DNA of 64,000 nt, from contig NW_024881826.1 of NCBI RefSeq assembly GCF_019059575.1, positions 558,001 through 622,000 of the forward strand. Direction: 5' to 3'. Of the stretch, positions 9,906 to 20,800 are shown in pieces. The notes beneath the pieces are model-generated. The model saw only the letters and a program-made list of their open reading frames with translations, ran no database searches and was not told the origin of the DNA. The stretch's first letter is position 1. The number at the start of each line of letters is the position of its first letter. Made by a program: the position numbers and the translations under genes. The DNA is from Amphibalanus amphitrite (taxonomy: Eukaryota > Arthropoda > Thecostraca > Balanomorpha > Balanidae).

Positions 9906-11194
9906 CCCATGCTTGACAGGGGAGGGATGGGATGGGGGGGGGAGCTTTACAGTGCCCCTGTCGTTTTTTAATACCTTCTAAGCCACCCGATGTTGTAACA
10001 GTAAGCTTGAAGTACTATCGGTTTTATCAATAATGTGACAATTTGTGTTCAAATGCAAATTTCGTACCTACATGTCATAGATCGGCCGAAATTGACGTCA
10101 GAGTGGCGTTATGTTCGGCTGATTTTGATGCAAAACATGGCTCACGGTAATCACTCAACACCCAGCTGTTTAGCTACAACGTTTTTTTTTTTTTTTGCAT
10201 TAGAGTAGACAAACTTTTTTACCTGACCGTGACCTGGACTTCGCTATAACCAGCTATAAATGGCTTCGAACGGCACTATTTGCATGTTTTATGGCCAAAA
10301 TGGACCATGAAACGTGCTTCTCATAACCTATACAAGTCTCTAACTTAAAGGGACTATCCCACCTTTAACATGGGGTTTGAGTTGAGATAGCCAAGTTTGC
10401 GGCGAGGTTCAGAAACCACTATCTATCTAGGTTGCAACCCCCGCGGCCTCTTGGTGTTGAAGAAATTCGTTCCCTTCATTTGAAAATGGGCCTTGCGCAA
10501 GGCCCTATCTTCAACATGGAGCGACCGTTAGTGTGACGTCAGCTCGTTTAGTCATTCTGATTTAAATGGGTTTGTTCGTTGAAAAATCGCTTAAAACTTG
10601 GTCTGAACTTTGTTGTGGTGCCTACAGAGTAAAAAGAATCAGCTTTATGACAGTACTGTGGCCTGGGGAAAGAGGTAATTTTGGGCTGTGATGTCACATA
10701 TTTGAAAGTTTGTGTTTGGAATATGGGAAGCCTAAGATGTTTTATGAAAAATAAACGCCAGAACCGTGTTCCTGGTCATCCAATCTATAAAGTCGGGCAC
10801 AATTTAACTGGTTTTAACATTTTAGAAGGTGGGATAGTTCCTTTAATGCGATCATTTGTGACGTAGTCTGACCTAGCATTGACTTGAGCCAAATCAAGTA
10901 CAGGTCTGGTGCCCACAAGGTATCTTTGGCATCAATGTATCAGTGTGCAGGTAAACCAAACGTGAGCTTGAAGTGACGTATCTGGCGGCGACTTAGCGCG
11001 AAGAGTAAACCGCTAAATGTCGATATTTTTACTTCGACCTGACCATTTTTGACCCAATATCTGCAGCTGATATCTGACGTGACCTACAGTTACGGTATTA
11101 CTTATCGGTGACCTCGAGGTCAATAAAATTAGTTTTTTTTCTACAGTTTTTCCAGGATAATTACATGACGTTTCAAATTTTTCAATGGCACAAA
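9906..11194. other. No gene; one small TTAA MITE inside
   Basis: TTAACCCATGCTTGACAGGG at 9902 might open another TTAA element, but no matching right end was found. Scattered TGACCT motifs at 10225, 10870, 11035 and 11080-11120. Apart from the MITE at 10345-10846 I recognise nothing. Confidence 0.4.
10345..10846. mobile_element. TTAA MITE of a different family (AGGGACTATCCCACC ends)
   Basis: TTAAAGGGACTATCCCACCT at 10345 and AGGTGGGATAGTTCCTTTAA ending at 10846 are inverted copies flanked by TTAA. About 500 bp, noncoding, lacking the G-run hairpins and GGTCA arrays of the larger family. A similar end (TTAAAGGAAATAGTCCACCT) lies at 55985. Confidence 0.72.
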
Positions 11195-11567
11195 TATTTC
11201 AAGGGTGCGTATTATTTAGGCCAGGGTTCATAATGTCCAGGGCATGATGTGTCCAGTGCTCGAAATGGCCAGTGCCTTGAATTGGCCAGTGTTCATATTG
11301 TCCAGGGATTACATGGTCCAAATGTGGCCAACTGGCTGCAGATAGGGTAAATTCAAAGAGGCCAGGGTTCATAATGTCCAGGGCACGATGTGTCCAGTGC
11401 TCGAAATGGCCAGGGTTCATAATGTCCAGGGCACGATGTGTCCAGTGTTCGAAATGGCCAGGGTTCATAATGTCCAGGGCACGATATGTCCAGTGTTCAA
11501 AATGGCCAGTGCCTTGAATGGGCCAGAGTTCATAGTGTCCAGGGATTACATAGTCCACCCAACCCAA

Positions 11568-11641
11568 CCAAACCTAACCTATCCTAACCTAACCTAAAAT
11601 AACCTAACCTAACCTAACCTAACCTAACCTAACCTAACCTA
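11568..11641. repeat. Telomere-like (CCTAA)n tract
   Basis: AACCT repeated about 14 times, degenerate at the left. This is the C-rich strand of the arthropod TTAGG telomere repeat. It lies between the arms of the fold-back element, so it is interstitial and not a chromosome end. Confidence 0.9.
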
Positions 11642-11701
11642 AGGTAATGATGTTTGCCTACCGGGGATAAGGAAATAATATCTCGCATGAATAGATTGCA
11701 A

Positions 11702-11814
11702 GCAATAGTAAATCAAATATTTTTAGGTTAAGTGGTTATGCATCAGGCTTCAGGCCTTCGGCCTGAAGCCAGATACATAACCACTTAACCTAAAAATATT
11801 TGATTTACTATTGC
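11702..11814. repeat. Long perfect hairpin
   Basis: 11702-11740 and 11776-11814 are exact reverse complements (39 bp), and the spacer folds again as GGCTTCAGGCC/GGCCTGAAGCC. Lies directly beside the telomere-like tract. Confidence 0.9.
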
Positions 11815-12263
11815 CTGTAATCTCTCCTAAGGCATTGCCTTCGGCACTGCACTGCTTCGCATTGAGCTGGTTCCGTGTTTTTTACATAATGACGTCACTT
11901 TCAGTGACTATGTAATCCCTGGACACTATGAACTCTGGCCCATTCAAGGCACTGGCCATTTTTAACACTGGACACATCGTGCCCTGGACATTATGAACCC
12001 TGGCCATTTCGAACACTGGACACATCGTGCCCTGGACATTATGAACCCTGGCCTCTTTGAATATACCCTATCTGCAGCCAGTTGGCCGCATTTGGACCAT
12101 GCAATCCCTGGACATTATGAACTCTGGCCCATTTAAGGCACTGGCCATTTCGACACTGGGCATAACGTACCCTGGACATTATGAACCCTGGCCAGAATGA
12201 ATGCTCCCCTATTTCAAAGAGTTAAGCGTCGTGAGGAATAACATCATGATGGTTATGCACATA

Positions 12264-12757
12264 TACAGGGTGCGGACGGTATTCGTGCGCCGTTGCAACG
12301 CTAATTTAAAAATGACGCTGTGAGCACAGTTTTAGAGATATATTCATCAAACTTCGTACACATACACTCCTTTGCATGAGCTACAGGACTACTCGATGAA
12401 GCCGCCACCAGCGTTGACGACTGCTTCCAGGCGGCGCCTGAACCTGCCGCAGGCCATCGTCACCGCCTCCCGCGACAAATCCCCGAAGGCTCTGGTGATC
12501 CTGGCCTTTAGCTCGCTCTTGTTGTTGCAGCAGGACTTGTTAGTCTCTCGTTCCACTGCGCCCCATACAAAGAAGTCCAGCGGGTTGCAGTCGGGCGAGC
12601 TGGGCGGCCAGATGCCTGGTCCGGTATGATCGGTGAAGTTGTCCGACAGCCATGCCTGGGTCTTCCGGCTAGTGTGGCATGGTGCCGAGTCCTGCTGCCA
12701 CACGAACGGCCTCCCAGCAGCCACCTGATCGATCCAGGGCTTCACGACTTCACTCAG
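12264..12757 (-). pseudogene. DD37D (maT-type) transposase, C-terminal half, with left transposon end
   Basis: 12745-12389 on the minus strand encodes the C-terminal catalytic half of a Tc1/mariner transposase: WQQDSAPCHTS holds the second Asp, SPDCNPLDFFVWG the third. There are 37 residues between the two, so the triad spacing is DD37D, which is that of the maT clade. It ends LEAVVNAGGGFIE, the family's normal C-terminus. TACAGGGTGCGGACGG at 12264 is the transposon end. The gene's other half lies at 20801-21503; the LINE between them carries the duplicated target CACTCAG (12751-12757 and 20801-20807). The two halves agree exactly at the junction (..YIRVLS / SEVVKPWID..), so the LINE insertion caused the split. 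Confidence 0.9.
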
Positions 12758-12780
12758 TTCAGTTCAGTTCAGTTCAGTTC
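12755..12780 (-). repeat. (TGAAC)n 3' tail of the LINE
   Basis: Five copies of TTCAG on the plus strand, (CTGAA)n on the LINE's sense strand. It replaces a poly(A) tail, as is usual in CR1/L2-type LINEs, and merges with the target duplication. Confidence 0.85.
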
Positions 12781-13105
12781 ATTGTATTTTTTCCATATGT
12801 AAACAAGAACAACGAACAAAACAATAGAGGATTGGCGCAAAAGCAAAAAGCTTAAATCAAAGGCGCCTCTCCAATTAAGTTAAACAAAGAACACATGACC
12901 AAACCAAAGTATCAGAAAGCGTCGACCCCGCCCGAAACCCGCCGAGCCAAAAAAGCAGACAGTACCCGGCCCCAGGCGACGGACGACTCCAATCGGGCCA
13001 GCTTGCGTCATAGTGTCATGTTTTGTGTTTTGTAATGTAGTGTAGTGTTATGTAAGCAGTGTGTTGCATTAATATCAATGGTACTTAAATGCACTAACTA
13101 AACAG

Positions 13106-16100
13106 TTATGTTGTATTGGTAAACCGATTTGTCTCTACAATAAATGTCTGAAGGTGATGGGTGATTTGTGTGCCTTGATGCTTGTTTAAGTCTTTTGCAA
13201 AGAGAAGGGTATCAAGTTTTAATTTTGCTGAGAAATTGTCAAAATTTGGAGTGATGATTCGAACTGCATTTATAAGTTTTACTCTTTGTGTATGGTAAAG
13301 TGGGCACCAGAGTATGAAGTGAGTTGTGTTCTCATCGTGATAACCGCAAGCACATACTGGGCTGGGTGTGTTGGGGTGTTGTATATTGAACAGGTGTGCC
13401 TTGAGAGTCGTCATGCCCACTCTCAATCGTGTGTGTAGTGTGTTACGCGTTTTGTTGCCGAAAGAAAAGAAAGTGGGTGGCTCTGGTGCCCCAAATCGCT
13501 GCCAGACTTGACGAGCAAAAGCGGAGCGGGATGAGGTGTTACGCAATGTGTCTGGGAGAGTATTCCAGAGTCTTATTGTCGAAGGAAAAAAGGCTCTATA
13601 GAAAGAAGTGAGATTGGTAGGGGGGAAAGTAAGAGATTGAGCATTGCGAAGTCTAAGTCCCGTGGCGTCTTGTCTGGTTTCTGTCAATATGTCTTTAATG
13701 TATGAAGGGAGAGGAGGATGATTGAAGTAAAGTCTGTGAAAGAATAGAAGCTTATGAATTAATCGTCTTGTCTCAAGTCGTTCCCATCCTAGTTCGGTAA
13801 GTAATGCGGTAGTTGGTGTTCGATAAAGCGTCCCTGTTACAAGTCTGGCACAGCGGTTCTGAAGCGTCTGGAGTCGGATGGCGTCAGTTGATGTCAAATG
13901 TCCGTCGTAAACAATATCACAATAGTCGAAATGAGGTGTTATATAGGTAGAGTAAATGTTGTTCAAGACTGGTCTAGGAAGAAGCTTAGCCACGGGATAT
14001 ATCGGTCCTAGGAGAATGTTAATTGTCCGAATGACGTTATTGATGTGTGCGCGAAAGTGAAGGTCCGTCGAGAGTGTCAGTCCGAGATGTTTATGACTTG
14101 TCACGGTCGGTATGTCCTGCCCGTCAAATGTGAGTGCTGGAGGACAGCTGTCTCGTCGGTTTGTAAATGTCTGTTGTAGTGTCTTTTTAGCGTTGAAGGT
14201 GATGGCCCAGTCAGTCCCATATCGTTTAATCTCGTCCAGGTCGTTCTGCAAGGAGCGTCTATGATCCTGACTGTCGTGGGGATGGGAAGAGTAAAGTGAA
14301 GTGTCGTCAGCGTAAAAGAGAGCGTCATTTTTGGTCTTGTTTGATAGATCGTTGAGGTAAATTAAGGCCAGAAGAGGTCCAAGCACCGAACCCTGGGGGC
14401 AACCGGATAGTATTTTTTTGGGATGATGATAGACTGTCTCCAACACGAACAACCTGTTCGCGATCTGTATGGTAAGAGTTAAGCCAGGCTAGCAGAGAAC
14501 CGGAAATATTGCACTCGATTTTGCATTTTAAAAGGAGTCCATCATGCCAAATTTTATCAAAATATTTCGAGATGTCAAGATAGATAGCTGTAAAGTTTTG
14601 ACTTTTGTTTAGAGCAGAGTATAGCTGGTGAGTTAGATACAAGAGCTGAATTTGTGTGCTATGGCCCGGACGATATCCACTTTGTTTTTCTGAAAGTAAG
14701 TTGTTTCCATTCAAATGAGAATATATCTTGGAAAAAACGATTTTTTCGAGAATTTTAGAGAGATTGGGAAGAAGACTAATAGGACGATAGTTTGTTGGAT
14801 CTGAGCTAGATCCCTTTTGCTTGAAGATTGGAGTGACACAGGCTTTTTTCCAAAGTGAGGGGAACCTTCCTAGTTGAAGTGATTTGTTAAAGAGTTTGGA
14901 CAGAGGTTCAGCAAGTAAAAGTGCACACATTTTTAATAATTTGTTAGGAATTTTGTCCGGGCCTGTTGCCTTGTTGATGTCTAAGGAATTTAGAATTTTG
15001 ATAACTTCGGGCTCGGTGACTTGGACATCCGTTAGCGGAGGAATAGGGGGAACAGGAATAGGGATTTCAGGCATTTGCAAGTTGTGTGTGTCTAGTCGAG
15101 TCTGGGATGCAAAGTGGTCATTTAAGATTGTCGCTTTGTCAAAGTCGTCTGAGATTGGTATGCCGTCTTGATTTATAAGCGGTGGCATGCTACGATGAGT
15201 CCTTTTTCCGATAATACTGTTTAAAATTTTGTAATATGATCGTGGGTCCTTTTTATGGTCAAGAAGTTTGTCAATTTGGTTTTGTATGTGTCTATTTTTA
15301 AGTCTTTGGTTTGTCTCTGTGGTCTTGTTTCGCTGTCGTCTCCATCGTTCCCAGTCATCGTCCGTGTTACGTCTTTTTGCTATGTTGAAAAGCCTATTCC
15401 GCTTGCGTATTTCTCGTTTAAGTTCAATGGTAAGCCATGGTTTGTCGTGAGATTTTATTGTAATTTTCCGACTTGGAATGGCTGCTTTGGCTGCAGTTAA
15501 TAGAGCGTCAGTCAAGTTATATGCTGCGTCGTCCAAGTCACAGTCCAAAAGTCTGTCCCAGTCAGTGTCCATCAAAAGTCGTGTCAGTTTGTCTGCGTCC
15601 ATATGTCTGTAGTCCCATAGTTTAATGGAATATGTTACGCTGGAGGGGCGACTTATGTTAAGACAGGCAAATATTGGTAAATGATCAATTTTTGAAAAAG
15701 GAGGAAGTGTACCACTGTCAAGGACCATTTCTGGGTTTGATACTATAAGAAGATCGCGTAAATTGGTAACACTGGTGTCTGCATAACGTGTGGGTTGATT
15801 AATGAGCTGCTTGAGGTTGAGTGAATAAAGTTCATCCTGTAGGGTAATTTCAAATGGTGTTACGGGGCTATGGTTAAATAAGTCTGAGTTGAGATATGTG
15901 TTTCCAGCATTAAAATCTCCCAAAATAACAATATTGTCTGGTGAGTGGACTTGAGCTAGGGTTATGGATTCGTTTAAGTTTTCTAAGAAATTAGTATGCT
16001 GTGGTGCGGTCATATTCGGAGGAAGGTATACTGTGCACACTATTACACTAAATTTACCTAATTTTATCAGACACCAAATCCATTCATAGTCGTGATGTTC

Positions 16101-16553
16101 GAGATGAAAGAGTCGTTTAACCGGAATATTACTGCGAACGTACATAGCCACCCCTCCCCCATTTCTATTCCTATGTTTAGTCAATGGGTCATGAAAGTTG
16201 TCAAGGGTGTAAAGAGAAGGGTGTACTGTGTCGTCAAGCTTTGTCTCAGAAAGTCCCAGTATGTCGATCTCGTGAAGAGAGGAAAAGTAGGATAGCTCGT
16301 CAAGTCGGCAGCGAGATGTGATGGAATTTATATTTACGTGTGATACGATGATGTGGTTGTTGTGGCTTCCGCTTGAAGATCTAGAATGTGTTGACGTGTC
16401 TGGTGTAGACGCCGCCGACCCAACTGAAGCAGCCCGGCACCCGGGACCTGAAGAAAGTGAAATGACGCTCAGCAGATGTCGGTGGCGCGGCGACGGGCGA
16501 TAAACAGAACATTCACATAAAAAACAATCAAACAACAAGACCAAACAATGCAT
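13106..16553 (-). pseudogene. LINE ORF2: endonuclease-reverse transcriptase, one frameshift
   Basis: Encodes the protein that nicks target DNA and copies the LINE RNA into it. Part 1 (16553-14325, 742 aa): AP-type endonuclease at residues ~70-300 with SETKLDD (102), GDFNAG (212) and IDHLPIF (289), then reverse transcriptase from GPDKIPNKLL (531), NYRPISLLP (588) and YLDISKYFDKIWH (658, first catalytic Asp). Part 2 (14452-13106): SGCPQGSVLGP and the YADD catalytic box (47-50), the thumb, then a C-terminal CAC...H...C cluster (367-383) common in this group. The two parts are in different frames and meet at the T7 run 14413-14419, where a one-base indel fits. Everything else looks intact. Start chosen at the first Met upstream of the endonuclease; the true start may be later. 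Confidence 0.92.
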
Positions 16554-16929
16554 ATAACAAAATAACTCAGATAGACGGTAAAATTAAACGATTTAAACTT
16601 ACGGAAACTGACAAAAACAAAAACAAAACAAATGGCAAAGCAGAACGTAGCAGAAAGAATACACATGGATAAATACATCTGAACTCTAAAACTATTTGCA
16701 TTCACTGCTGACACTTAAAAGAGTACCTTACGTCACACGAAGAGTTTAACAAACCCAAGCCGACGCCCCGACCCCCCCCCCCCCCCCATCCCCATCCCCC
16801 AGCCGCCACCCCGGAAGCCCGGTCGTAATCCCAGATCCAAACAGCCCCCCCCCCCCGTCGCATCCAAACCCCAGCTCTCCCTCCCCTCGGAAGCCCCAAG
16901 CACAAGGCAATAGTACCCAAACACTTGAT
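16554..16929. other. Upstream of ORF2; C-rich tract
   Basis: AT-rich leader before ORF2 (16554-16735), then C-rich sequence with poly-C runs at 16772-16787 and 16846-16856. No separate gene seen. Confidence 0.5.
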
Positions 16930-19880
16930 CACCTGTACCGCCCACTACACGCCGACCACCAAACCAGCGTCGACGGAGACGAGCGACGACCAGAGACGAG
17001 CGAGGACGTCAGTCGCCCGTCTGAGGACCGACGACCGTGGACGTCAGGCGGGCAGACAGCCGGCCGCCGGCACCGCCAACGGCGCAGGCAGCCGGCCACG
17101 ACGCCGACAACGAGCAGGGACGGCAGCCAGGCAGCCGGCCGCCGGCACCGACGACCATGGCGCAGACAGACGACCGGGGATGACAGACGGACAGCCGCCG
17201 CCGTCGGCACCGAACACAGCGCCGGCAGAGACGAGCGGGAACAGCAGGCGGGCAGCCGGCCGTCGGCACCGACCACGGCGTCGACGGAGACGTAGACAGC
17301 GGGGCTCAGCAGGTGGAGACGTAGACAGCGGGAACGGCAGGCGGGCAGCCGGCCGTCGGCCCGACCACGGCGTCCACGGAGGCGTAGACAGCGGGGCTCA
17401 GCAGGCGGGCTGCCGCCGTCGGCACCGAACACAGTGCTGGCAGAGACGAGCGGGAACGGCAGGCGGGCAGCCGGCCGTCGGCACCGACCACGGCGTCGAC
17501 GGAGACGTAGACAGCGGGGCTCAGCAGGTGGGCAGCCGGCCGTCGGCCTGACCACGGCGTCGACGGAGACGTAGACAGCGGGGCTCAGCAGGCGGGCAGC
17601 CGGCCGTCGGCACCGACCACGGCGTCGACGGAGACGTAGACAGCGGGGCTCAGCAGGTGGGCAGCCGGCCGTCGGCACCGACCACGGCGTCGACGGAGAC
17701 GGAGACAGCGGGGCTCAGCAGGTGGAGACGTAGACAGCGGGAACGGCAGGCGGGCAGCCGGCCGTCGGCCCGACCACGGCGTCGACGGAGGCGTAGACAG
17801 CGGGGCTCAGCAGGCGGGCTGCCACCGTCGGCACCGAACACAGTGCCGGCAGAGACGAGCGGGAACGGCAGGCGGGCAGCCGGCCGTCGGCACCGAACAC
17901 AGTGACGGCAGAGACGAGCGGGAACGGCAGGCGGGCAGCCGGCCGTCGGCACCGACCACGGCGTCGACGGAGACGGAGACAGCGGGGCTCAGCAGGTGGG
18001 CAGCCGGCCGTCGGCACCGACCACGGCGTCGACGGAGACGTAGACAGCGGGGCTCAGCAGGTGGGCAGCCGGCCGTCGGCACCGACCACGGCGTCGACGG
18101 AGACGGAGACAGCGGGGCTCAGCAGGTGGAGACGTAGACAGCGGGAACGGCAGGCGGGCAGCCGGCCGCCGGCCCGACCACGGCGTCGACGGAGGCGTAG
18201 ACAGCGGGGCTCAGCAGGCGGGCCGCCGCCGTCGGCACCGAACACAGTGCCGGCAGAGACGAGCGGGAACAGCAGGCGGGCAGCCGGCCGTCGGTAACGA
18301 CCACGGCGTCGACGGAGACGTAGACAGCGGGGCTCAGCAGGTGGGCAGCCGGCCGTCGGCACCGACCACGGCGTCGACGGAGACGGAGACAGCGGGGCTC
18401 AGCAGGTGGAGACGTAGACAGTGGGAACGGCAGGCGGGCAACCGGCCGTCGGCCCGACCACGGCGTCGACGGAGGCGTAGACAGCGGGGCTCAGCAGGCG
18501 GGCTGCCGCCGTCGGCATCGAACACAGTGCCGGCAGAGACGAGCGGGAACGGCAGGCGGGCAGCCGGCCGTCGGCACCGAACACAGTGACGGCAGAGACG
18601 AGCGGGAACGGCAGGCGGGCAGACGGCCGTCGGCACCAACGACGGCGTCGACGGAGACGGAGACAGCGGGGCTCAGCAGGTGGGCAGCTGGCCGTCGGCC
18701 CGACCACGGCGTCGACGGAGACGTAGACAGCGGGGCTCAGCAGGCGGGCCGCCGCCGTCGGCACCGAACACAGCGCCGGCAGAGACGAGCGGGAACGGCA
18801 GGCGGGCAGCCGGCCGTCGGCACCGAACACAGTGACGGCAGAGACGAGCGGGAACGGCAGGCGGGCCGCCGGCCGCCGGCACCGACCACGGCGTCGACGG
18901 AGACGGAGACATCGGGGCTCAGCAGGTGGGCAGCCGGCCGCCGGCACCGACGACCATGGCGCTGGCAGACGACCGGGGATGACAGACGGACAGCCGCCGC
19001 CGTCGGCACCGAACACAGCGCCGGCAGAGACGAGCGGGAACGGCAGGCGGGCAGCCGGCCGTCGGCACCGAACACAGTGACGGCAGAGACGAGCGGGAAC
19101 AGCAGGCGGGCAGCCGGCCGTCGGCACCGACCACGGCGTCGACGGAGACGTAGACAGCGGGGCTCAGCAGATGGGCAGCCGGCCGTCGGCACCGACCACG
19201 GCGTCGACGGAGACGGAGACAGCGGGGCTCAGCAGGTGGAGACGTAGACAGCGGGAACGGCAGGCGGGCAGCCGGCCGTCGGCCCGACCACGGCGTCGAC
19301 GGAGGCGTAGACAGCGGGGCTCAGCAGGCGGGCTGCCGCCGTCGGCACCGAACACAGTGCCGGCAGAGACGAGCGGGAACAGCAGGCGGGCAGCCGGCCG
19401 TCGGCACCGACCACGGCGTCGACGGAGACGTAGATAGCGGGGCTCAGCAGGTGGAGACGTAGAGAGCGGGAACGGCAGGCGGGCAGCCGGCCGTCGGCAC
19501 TGACCACGGCGTCGACGGAGACGGAGACAGCGGGGCTCAGCAGGTGGGCAGCCGGCCGTCGGCACCGACCATGGCGTCGACGGAGGCGTAGACAGCGGGG
19601 CTCAGCAGGTGGGCAGCCGGCCGCCGGCACCGACGACCATGGCGCCGGCAGAGACGACCGGGGACGACAGACGGACAGCCGCCGCCGTCGGCACCGAACA
19701 CAGTGCCGGCAGAGACGAGCGGGAACGGCAGGCGGGCAGCCGGTCGTCGGCACCGACCACGGCGTCGACGGAGACGTAGACAGCGGGGCTCAGCAGGTGG
19801 GCAGCCGGCCGCCGGCACCGACCACGACGTCGACAACGAGCAGGGACGGTAGGCGGGCAGCCGGCCGTCGGCACCGACCA
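16930..19880. repeat. 3-kb GC-rich tandem array inside the LINE
   Basis: Two interspersed units: a 65-bp unit (core GACCACGGCGTCGACGGAGA, then CGTAGACAGCGGGGCTCAGC) and a ~59-bp unit (core CGGCAGAGACGAGCGGGAAC). Both share GGCGGGCAGCCGGCCGTCGG and combine into a higher-order block that recurs at about 17313, 17725, 18127, 18409 and 19229. Neither unit length divides by three, so the many overlapping Arg- or Pro-rich open frames are not in-frame repeats and are unlikely to be protein. Confidence 0.92.
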
Positions 19881-19945
19881 CGGGCGGGCACCCAGCTGGC
19901 AGTCAAGCTGGAAGAGCTACCTCGCGATCTCCGACGGCGTAACTG

Positions 19946-20653
19946 CTACTCGAATCGACGGAGATCAGTCTTGCACCTCAGCCTCACCGTCGCCGACTGC
20001 TGGGACTGCTTAACCTTCAGTACACAGCCGTCCGACCAAACCGCCCACAGCTTCCCGGCCCGCTTCAGCTGCCGCGCAAGATACATGATCTCTTGGTTCT
20101 TGCGAGTCAGGTTCTCTTGCACGAATACCTCCTTGGTTGCTCCGTCGGTCAGACCAGAACTCCGCGGCGGCTTAGCCTGCCTCAGCTGCTTCCGACCAAA
20201 CCATACAGCTTCACGCTTTAAGTACGAGACGTACTTTACGACCAGGGTGCGAGGCGACGGGGCTGGCTGGTTTGGGGCAGCCTCCCTGGGTCTGCCGACG
20301 CGGTGTGCCCTGTCGATATCCGCCCGTTCTAACTTGACGTTAGCCATCTTGGCAAGGTCGATAGCGAGTTGCACAGTATTTTCATCTCTCGATTCCGGCA
20401 CCCCTGTAAAGTTCAAGCAGTTCCGCCGCGAATACTGCTCGAGGTCGGCAAGACGCTCCTCCTGCTGGGAGATCACCAGCTTGCTGGCCGCCACCTCCTC
20501 CTTTAGCTCTCGGATCTCCTTCTCTTTCTCTTCAAGGCCGAAGAGCTCCCTCAGTGTTGCGCGAATCTCCGCATCGCCAAGCATGGCAAGAAGTCCCGCC
20601 TTCAAATCACTGAGTTCCGGCATTTTTGCTTCAATCACCCGCCGCCGCGCCAC
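19946..20653 (-). CDS. LINE ORF1 protein (coiled coil, RNA-binding)
   Basis: 235 aa. Residues ~25-75 form a Leu/Glu/Lys heptad-rich coiled coil ending in EQYSRRNCLNFTGVPE. This is followed by a domain with ADIDRAHRVGRPR, VVKYVSYLKREAVW and KEVFVQENLTRKNQEIM, the hallmarks of the ORF1 proteins that accompany Jockey/CR1-group ORF2. In related elements ORF1p trimerises through the coiled coil and coats the LINE RNA. No zinc knuckle seen. The frame is open throughout and starts at MARRRVIEAKMPELSD; MPELSD eleven codons in is an alternative start. It lies 3.4 kb 5' of ORF2, with the tandem array between, whereas the two are normally nearly adjacent. Confidence 0.88.
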   Translation of the reverse strand: MARRRVIEAKMPELSDLKAGLLAMLGDAEIRATLRELFGLEEKEKEIRELKEEVAASKLVISQQEERLADLEQYSRRNCLNFTGVPESRDENTVQLAIDLAKMANVKLERADIDRAHRVGRPREAAPNQPAPSPRTLVVKYVSYLKREAVWFGRKQLRQAKPPRSSGLTDGATKEVFVQENLTRKNQEIMYLARQLKRAGKLWAVWSDGCVLKVKQSQQSATVRLRCKTDLRRFE

Positions 20654-20800
20654 GCACTAGTCCGCACTAGATCCCCTCACCGCCGGGCTGGACGGCTGAG
20701 CCCTGGCCGCTGACCGCACAAACACCGGGTCGGGGTCACGGGGTCACCGGGCGGGCGGAGCGGGGCCGCACACGTCCTGACCCTTGGCCGGTCAGTGGAA

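Larger units (their letters stand above)
11203..12209. mobile_element. Fold-back element with tandem-repeat arms, 8-bp target duplication
   Basis: Inverted arms built from a 48-bp unit (GGCCAGGGTTCATAATGTCC ... GTGTCCAGTGCTCGAAAT) occupy 11219-11560 and 11915-12195. The ends are GGGTGCG... and ...GCTCCCC, and the flanks TATTTCAA (11195-11202 and 12210-12217) are identical 8-mers. The middle holds a telomere-like repeat and a separate long hairpin. No coding capacity. Confidence 0.72.
12758..20800 (-). mobile_element. Near-complete CR1/Jockey-group LINE inserted in a transposase gene
   Basis: Sense strand is minus. Reading 5' to 3': about 147 bp of leader (20800-20654), ORF1 (20653-19946), a 3-kb GC-rich tandem array (19880-16930), ORF2 (16553-13106), about 330 bp of 3' region and a (TGAAC)n tail. 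Both sides carry CACTCAG, a 7-bp target duplication, so the copy appears full length. ORF2 has an endonuclease and a reverse transcriptase but no RNase H. The only lesion I see in ORF2 is one frameshift at an A7/T7 run, which suggests a recent insertion. The array between the ORFs is highly unusual for a LINE. The exact clade (CR1, L2, Daphne or other) cannot be fixed by eye. Confidence 0.9.

Noticed and set aside
11568-11641. Chromosome end
   Set aside because: Short, degenerate and enclosed within an element that has flanking duplications.
16929-19881. Many long Arg/Pro-rich open frames on both strands
   Set aside because: Unit lengths of 65 and 59 bp are not multiples of three and GC-rich DNA has few stops; no frame is consistently repeated.
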